Source of the DNA: Morchella semilibera
Lineage: Eukaryota; Ascomycota; Pezizomycetes; Pezizales; Morchellaceae
Direction of reading: 5' to 3'
Assembly (NCBI GenBank): GCA_009192285.1
Contig: CM018604.1
Coordinates: forward strand, 2,666,001 to 2,730,000
DNA length: 64,000 nucleotides
The notes under the pieces were generated by a model. That model saw nothing but the letters and a program-made list of their open reading frames with translations, searched no databases and had not been told where the DNA came from. Shown piece by piece: positions 58,572 to 64,000 of this stretch. Position numbers and translations under genes: made by a program. The stretch's first letter is position 1. Each line of letters opens with the position of its first letter.

Positions 58572-61500
58572 TTACGCGAATTCCATCTCATCCGGCCCAT
58601 TGTTATTGTTAAAGCCAATGTCATCGGTCTTTTTGAGCATTGTAAAGACAAGTGACTCTAGACCTGTGAGCATGTTACCTTCATTCCTACCGTGTTTGCC
58701 AATGAGGTTTTCTGTGGTCCACAAAACTTCTTCGCCAATTTCGAGCTTTGTGTTCTGTTGCAGAGCCCTTTCAATCCTAGTTGGGATTAGGGCGAACGAG
58801 TAATGAAGCATTCCAGAAAATACCATGTGTAACCTAATTGGAATTGATATAAGCGTAAATCCCTGAAAATTGGGATCAAAGAGTTGGAGTGAATGTGTAG
58901 CTCATGAGGCCACTTGAAGCGAGGTTCAAAGACGGCCTGAGACGCCCAAACGTAATACTAACAGGGGGGCCCGTGAACTACAGTAGATGGATTATCTTAC
59001 CTATCATGAGCTACGGCCTTGTATTGCTCAGGTACCAGCTTACTACGCCTGATGACCATCTCCGTTACTTCTTTGCAGACAAGTTCGATATCCTGTCCTT
59101 GGGTGACGTTTCTACTAATGCATGGACGTCTAGTTTCCCGCTTGACGATAACTCTGTCGACGGAAAAATCTTTCCCCCTCACAAGAAAACTAATATTGGG
59201 AATATTAGAATCACCTGGAATCCATAGACTCTCAAAAAGATTTTTGAAAACGGGTGTTTCGCTATCAATAATCTTTCTCCCAACAAGAGCAAATCTGGCA
59301 TCCCATGACCTGGAACAAGTCAGTAAACTCAACGAGTGAATGCGGGTGAACAAACCTAAGAGGGTGAGCCCAATAAACAGTGCCAAATGGCTGTTGTTCG
59401 CCGTAGATAGTAGCCTCAAAAGTTCTGGCATTAACCTCCATGATGCTATCGATAAGGTTAGTTACTACGCCAAACAAGGGACTAGGGGCTAAATTTACTG
59501 GTTTTTCCCCTTATATTTGCAATGGAACTCGTAGGTAACTGTTTTCCTGATATTATCCGGAGAAAAGAGCATCTCTGCCTTGCTCATTTTTAGGTCAGAG
59601 ATAAACTCCATATCGAAGAACTCAGTAGTGATCCTGTTTCATATTAGTAAACGATTTCATCAAACTATAAGCAACGGAATAACATTACAGATCAGTAAAT
59701 ATGGTTTCTATTTCTGGAGCTTTCGCTAAAGACGGTTGCCACTCAGTCCAGTCAATACCATATTTGAAAAGTGATTTCGGGACATCAGCCAAAATGATAC
59801 GTCCTAATCTTCAAAAATCAACTAAGTATCCCAGTGTATCTAAGTATGGGTTTATTTGACTTACGAGGCTTCAAAAGTGACGTGACCTCGCCAACTGCGG
59901 ACATGTTCAAAACTACGAGGATATTAGTGAAATTGGCACAACTAGACAAACATCCCGGGTCTTACCTCTTGCTAATTGTGTCATACAATTTCGAGCTATT
60001 ATGTTGTTTGAGCCTATATGTCGTTAGTATTGTAACATAAATGCAGTTTATCAATTGGGGGTGTGACATTTTGCTTTGGTCTTGCTCGTCAAATAAGCCT
60101 CGGTGGTTAGGTGCCTTCTGTCTCATAGTGCTTCGCAATTCTCGAGTTCCGACCTCTGAGATACCTTCCCTATCAGAGGCTTCGGTATTTAGTTTTGGTT
60201 TCCTCTCTCTTGGTTGTCTGACTGTTCTTGTGATGCCACCTGCTGGTTCCTTCTCTACAAAGGAACCCGTTACATTGATTTTTCCAATACCACTCCCAAG
60301 ATGTCTCTCTGGAAGGTTAAAGGCGGCAGATTTAACACTATGAACCCTCTGCTCGTCGCTGTCGTCAGTGTCGTCATTATGATCGAGAGAAGCAGGTCTT
60401 TGCATGTATTCGCTGGATATAGGCTCCCTAGGGATTTCTTCCTCCGGCGGCGTTTCTTTAACGGGTCTAATTATAGGAATACGAATGGCACCCGTGGAGC
60501 GTCTCGTTGCCCTTTCATCCAAATCTACACTTTCTGGCCGATCACCAAGCTCAAATCCACCATCAACCCTAGGTTGTGCTTGACGCTCAGGTTTAGGCCT
60601 AGGCACATCTCTGACAACAGTTTGTACCACAGCACCTCTAGGAGTGTTGTATTGGCCTACAAGATCTTCGGGATTGAGACTTGAAAGGTCGGGAGTCTCC
60701 GGTACTTTTTTAGGGGCCAACCTCTTAGACACATTGACCGGGTTCATATCTTGACTACCCCATCCATCAAATATATACTCTTCCCAATCGCGCGGCGCAG
60801 CTGCGGATCGTGTGAATGCTGCCCAAATAGGCGCCATTGCAATATCGCATGGGAGGAACCGGTCCAAGTCAAAATCGTATTCCAGAAGGCGAATAAGGAA
60901 CATCTTATCCGTTCCATATGTTTGCCACTTAGACTTATCACGAAACAGTGTGGTTCTTTGCAGCTCACTCTGCTTTGATAATGGGACTAGCTTGAACTCA
61001 AACTTCTTCTTCGCCTCGGGATGGACCAAAATCACTGAGATTGGTTCAAACCCACGTTTCTTTCTTGGAGTTAGTCAAAGTTTGATTCAACCCAATACCC
61101 CCTGGGGGAACCTACAAAGAGTTCTTCAATCTTTCTAAGTTTCTTGAGAACTCTCTCAATTGTTGAGCGATTGTTGGCGCCAATCTTCACATTCCTCTTT
61201 TCCCAATCAGGGAAAAGAGAGCAGTGACACACCTTCGAAATCTCACTTGTAAGACTGCGGCCATCATGGAGGTGCAACATCAAACTAAAATCTGCTGCTG
61301 TAATTTTTGGTTCCCAGTATTCGGTGCACGGGTAGTTGTCGGTCGTATCCGCCATGGAGGGATTTTGTGGAATATATCTTGAATCACGCGAGGACATGAT
61401 GTTGCTGTGTGTCCTGTGAGAATCATTGGGTTCATCTTCATCCCTTTCTGACCATTCAATGGCTGGTGAATGAAGCTTCGTGAGCCTAGACCGGTAGATA

Positions 61501-62142
61501 GGTTCATATTCCTAGTGCAACCTAATTCAGTGATTGCGGGGTGCAGGAAAGATGAGACTAGTAAATACCTTGGGCGCACGGCGTTTTGACGTCTCTGTAT
61601 CGGTCGCTTTGCGGACCAGCTCCATAAGATCCTTAAATGCAACTTCAGCATGTTTTCTATCCCCTTCTAGAACAAACGTCTGGAGGTAAATTAGTTCCCT
61701 ATCTAGAAATGAAAATCTCCGGGGAAAGTACGTGATTTATAGGATTAAATTTGCACTCGACATGATTGGCATAACTCCCTTGTTTATAGGCATTGATGAG
61801 GTTATCTACGGCGATAGGGCCATACTCAAAGATCTAGATCGTTGGCGTCTTTTAGTATACTACATCTTAGTACGGATGTGCTCAACTCACCGTGCGAATC
61901 GTAATAGTTATACTGAGCTCGTCGGACATGGCTAGAGTGCGGAGCGCAATAGCCTATATCTTGAAGTAATTATTAGATACGAATTATCACAAAAGACGAT
62001 GAAGAGTTCGGAAGTAACTATTTGAGTTTAGTTGAATAAAATGGAGCTTGAGAGGAAAAGAGAGACGTTGGCAACTGACAGCGGGAACTTGTAGCTTTTG
62101 AGCTTTTGGCGTTAAGACTGCACGCCTAATCAGTCTTGGCAT
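58572..62142 (-). CDS. Large multi-exon protein, function unknown
   Basis: I do not recognise the family. The start at 62142 (MPRLIRRAVLTPKAQKLQVP) splices to AAIALRTLAMSDELSITIT. IFEYGPIAVDNLINAYKQGS and an exon near 61680 (YLQTFVLEGDRKHAEVAF) follow. The exon at 61397-61071 contains DWEKRNVKIGANNRSTIERV, which could be a KH-like G-x-x-G loop. The largest exon (61035-about 60000) starts ILVHPEAKKKFEFKLVPLSK and is followed by a long Pro/Glu/Arg-rich disordered part. The C-terminal exons contain SFLVRGKDFSVDRVIVKRET, MVFSGMLHYSFALIPTRIER and end NNGPDEMEFA before the stop at 58572. At least ten exons; the joins between 60000 and 58830 were not solved. An RNA-binding (KH-like) role is only a guess. 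Confidence 0.6.
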
Positions 62143-64000
62143 TCTGAGGGTTTGACCAAAACCTTCCCCATTTATGTAAAGTACTCTACGTGCATGTACT
62201 TGCGTGTAGGGCACAGGTTTTCTACATGTAGGTACATGTAGTTAATAATAGTTTTATCCTATCCTAACGTTACTAGAGCCTAAGGCGCCCGAAAGAGACC
62301 ACTCGAGGGGTGGTTTCCAACCCCCGTATACGTACTGCATGTATACATGTATATAATGCATTGGAACATGCATGTATAATACATTTACCCAAATAGTACT
62401 TGTAAGTGCTAGAGCTCGACAGGCTGATTGGTTCGGAAGGGGGCAGAGGTCGTCTACTAACTGCTAGTCTAAACACATGTAGTATAGGCTTCCCCGTTAT
62501 AACCATGAAGCATTTTTACATGTAGCTTGATTCGCGATAGATCATGATCAGCCAAGTGGACAAAGAAATACTCCCAGGGCGGGAGGGGTCCGACGTTAAA
62601 TGAATGTTAATGATAAGTATAACCTGACTTAATGTTGTTGTGTCATAGACATCCTTGATGTATAGACTGGATGATACTAGTCTCGTACCCATCCCCTACG
62701 AGCAGTGCCAGCCGTTAGGAGGGCTGGGTATGAGCCTAGGATGATACCTACATGTAGATACATAATGTACTTAGGGTGTCGGAAAGTGATGCACATTTGA
62801 CAATTTATCAACCACCAGAGGGTTACATACTACATGTGATTGATTCCAGGTTAATATGAGCGTTGAGATGCATATTGTGACCAGGAACTAAAAAAAAGAG
62901 TCTGTTATCAACCCACTTTTACTACCTTGAAGTGACTTCTTCCCTATAAAGCAAACATTTGGTATCCAGACATCTCTAGATACATTCCAGGCAATCATAG
63001 AGGGAATATATACTCATCCACCTAGAAATTATTTTGAGTTGGTGTATTTGGGTGTATTTAGGTGTTGTTAAGTCAGAGTGTGTATCGCTTTCCAACACCC
63101 TGGGTACATAGACAGCCAGCCATAACTTCGGCCTCCATGATAATGATACATGCACTTGTAGTTCAGTATACTGATTACAAAAAACTCTTTCTTTTACGTC
63201 TAGAGCTAGCTACAGATACATACCAATAATATGACCTATAGCTACATGTATTGTACAATCCCCATGGCCCACCCCAGTGTCTTTGCATACATTTAGCTCT
63301 TACGGCACCCCCCAAACCTTTGCAATAATACTACTGAAATATATACATGTAGTTGCTGCAGGAGGCCGCATCATGATCACACTTGTAGATACATAATATA
63401 TTTCTACTCTACACTACAATTCCTCCCTTGTTCCTCGAATTAATCACAACGTGTTAAGCCTGACAGGATCTAACGACAAGTGGTATACACCGCTATCCTT
63501 TAGGCCAATTTTGTATGGCAAGTGGGTTCTCGGCCCCGAAGACTTGGGTCATGATATGTCACTCGATTTGCCTAGACCAGGTATCAAAGTACAGAGTATC
63601 GACAAATTTGCGCCAAGGAGTCAGATATTAGCGCAACAGTCTGCGGGATTCTACTCGCAAAATTCGGATTAGCGTTGACAAAGGGTGCTTCGGTCGGAGA
63701 CCAGCAACAGCATAGCGATAAGTACGAGCTTGGGCCATGATGGGCACGATTGGTTTAACTTCCTGTTTGGAGTAGAAGGTAATATAAAAGAATAAGTGGT
63801 ATCGGAAATTAAAATCTAAACTAAAATGGCCTGAGCTTGTGAAATTATAATGAGATACTTGACTTGAGTATATGTAGGTTCCTCGATAAGAAAAAAAGTT
63901 CAAGTCCCCAAAAATATAAACAGAAGCCTTAAAATACTAGAAAGAAAAGGAAGGTGGAAATAGGAAAAAAAAATGAGAGGACATAAAAGAGGAATAGATG
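62143..64000. other. Gene-free right end of the window
   Basis: AT-rich, with dense TACATGTA palindromes (62223, 62233, and pairs near 62340, 62475, 62518, 62751, 63244, 63345) and one 17-bp motif (63549 +). No coding gene is supported. Confidence 0.55.

Overview
The window is nuclear DNA of a filamentous ascomycete (Pezizomycotina). Genes are split by many short introns (about 50-90 nt, GT...AG, with CTAAC/CTGAC-like branch sites). The gene content is fungal: ARG-13/ORT1 ornithine carrier, Cgr1, two-module Vps10, Rga1-type LIM-RhoGAP, Fzo1, and a bZIP factor. Long gene-poor stretches full of small inverted-repeat elements would suit a TE-tolerant lineage such as Pezizomycetes, but I cannot fix the genus from the sequence.

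Layout. 0.2-5.1 kb: VPS10 sorting receptor (-). 6.0-7.0 kb: coiled-coil, tail-anchored protein of unknown role (-). 8.6-9.2 kb: CGR1 (-), divergent from the mitochondrial ornithine carrier (10.2-11.4 kb, +). 11.4-18.0 kb: gene-free, with several MITE-like inverted repeats and a tRNA-like segment. 18.0-20.2 kb: pepsin-fold surface protein that has lost the first catalytic Asp (+). 20.2-26 kb: gene-poor, with one possible 87-aa membrane protein. 26-29.4 kb: TAF3-like histone-fold protein and a seven-exon bZIP factor (both -). 31.2-37.8 kb: lysophospholipid acyltransferase with an apparent frameshift (+), Ipa1/UBE3D-like E3 (+), UDP-GlcNAc transporter (-) and N-terminal glutamine amidohydrolase (+). 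39.8-42.4 kb: mitofusin FZO1 (-). 43.1-46.7 kb: a Tc1/mariner transposon invaded by three solo-LTR-like sequences, one nested in another. 49.6-53.9 kb: LIM/RhoGAP protein (-). 55.5-57.6 kb: UBE2Z-like E2 with a second UBC-like region (+). 58.6-62.1 kb: large unrecognised multi-exon protein (-).

The genes are housekeeping functions (vesicle sorting, mitochondrial fusion and transport, ubiquitin, transcription, lipid and nucleotide-sugar metabolism) with no sign of a co-regulated cluster.

The most unusual signals lie outside genes. They are a dispersed 17-bp bipartite motif (TCAYR-N5-RTCACTCG, 12 copies found by eye, none in an exon), a very common palindrome TACATGTA, several families of short fold-back elements with TA target sites, and the Tc1/LTR/LTR Russian-doll insertion. 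Spliced models for the carrier, CGR1, the bZIP factor, the pepsin-fold protein and the TAF3-like protein were checked by hand and close in frame.
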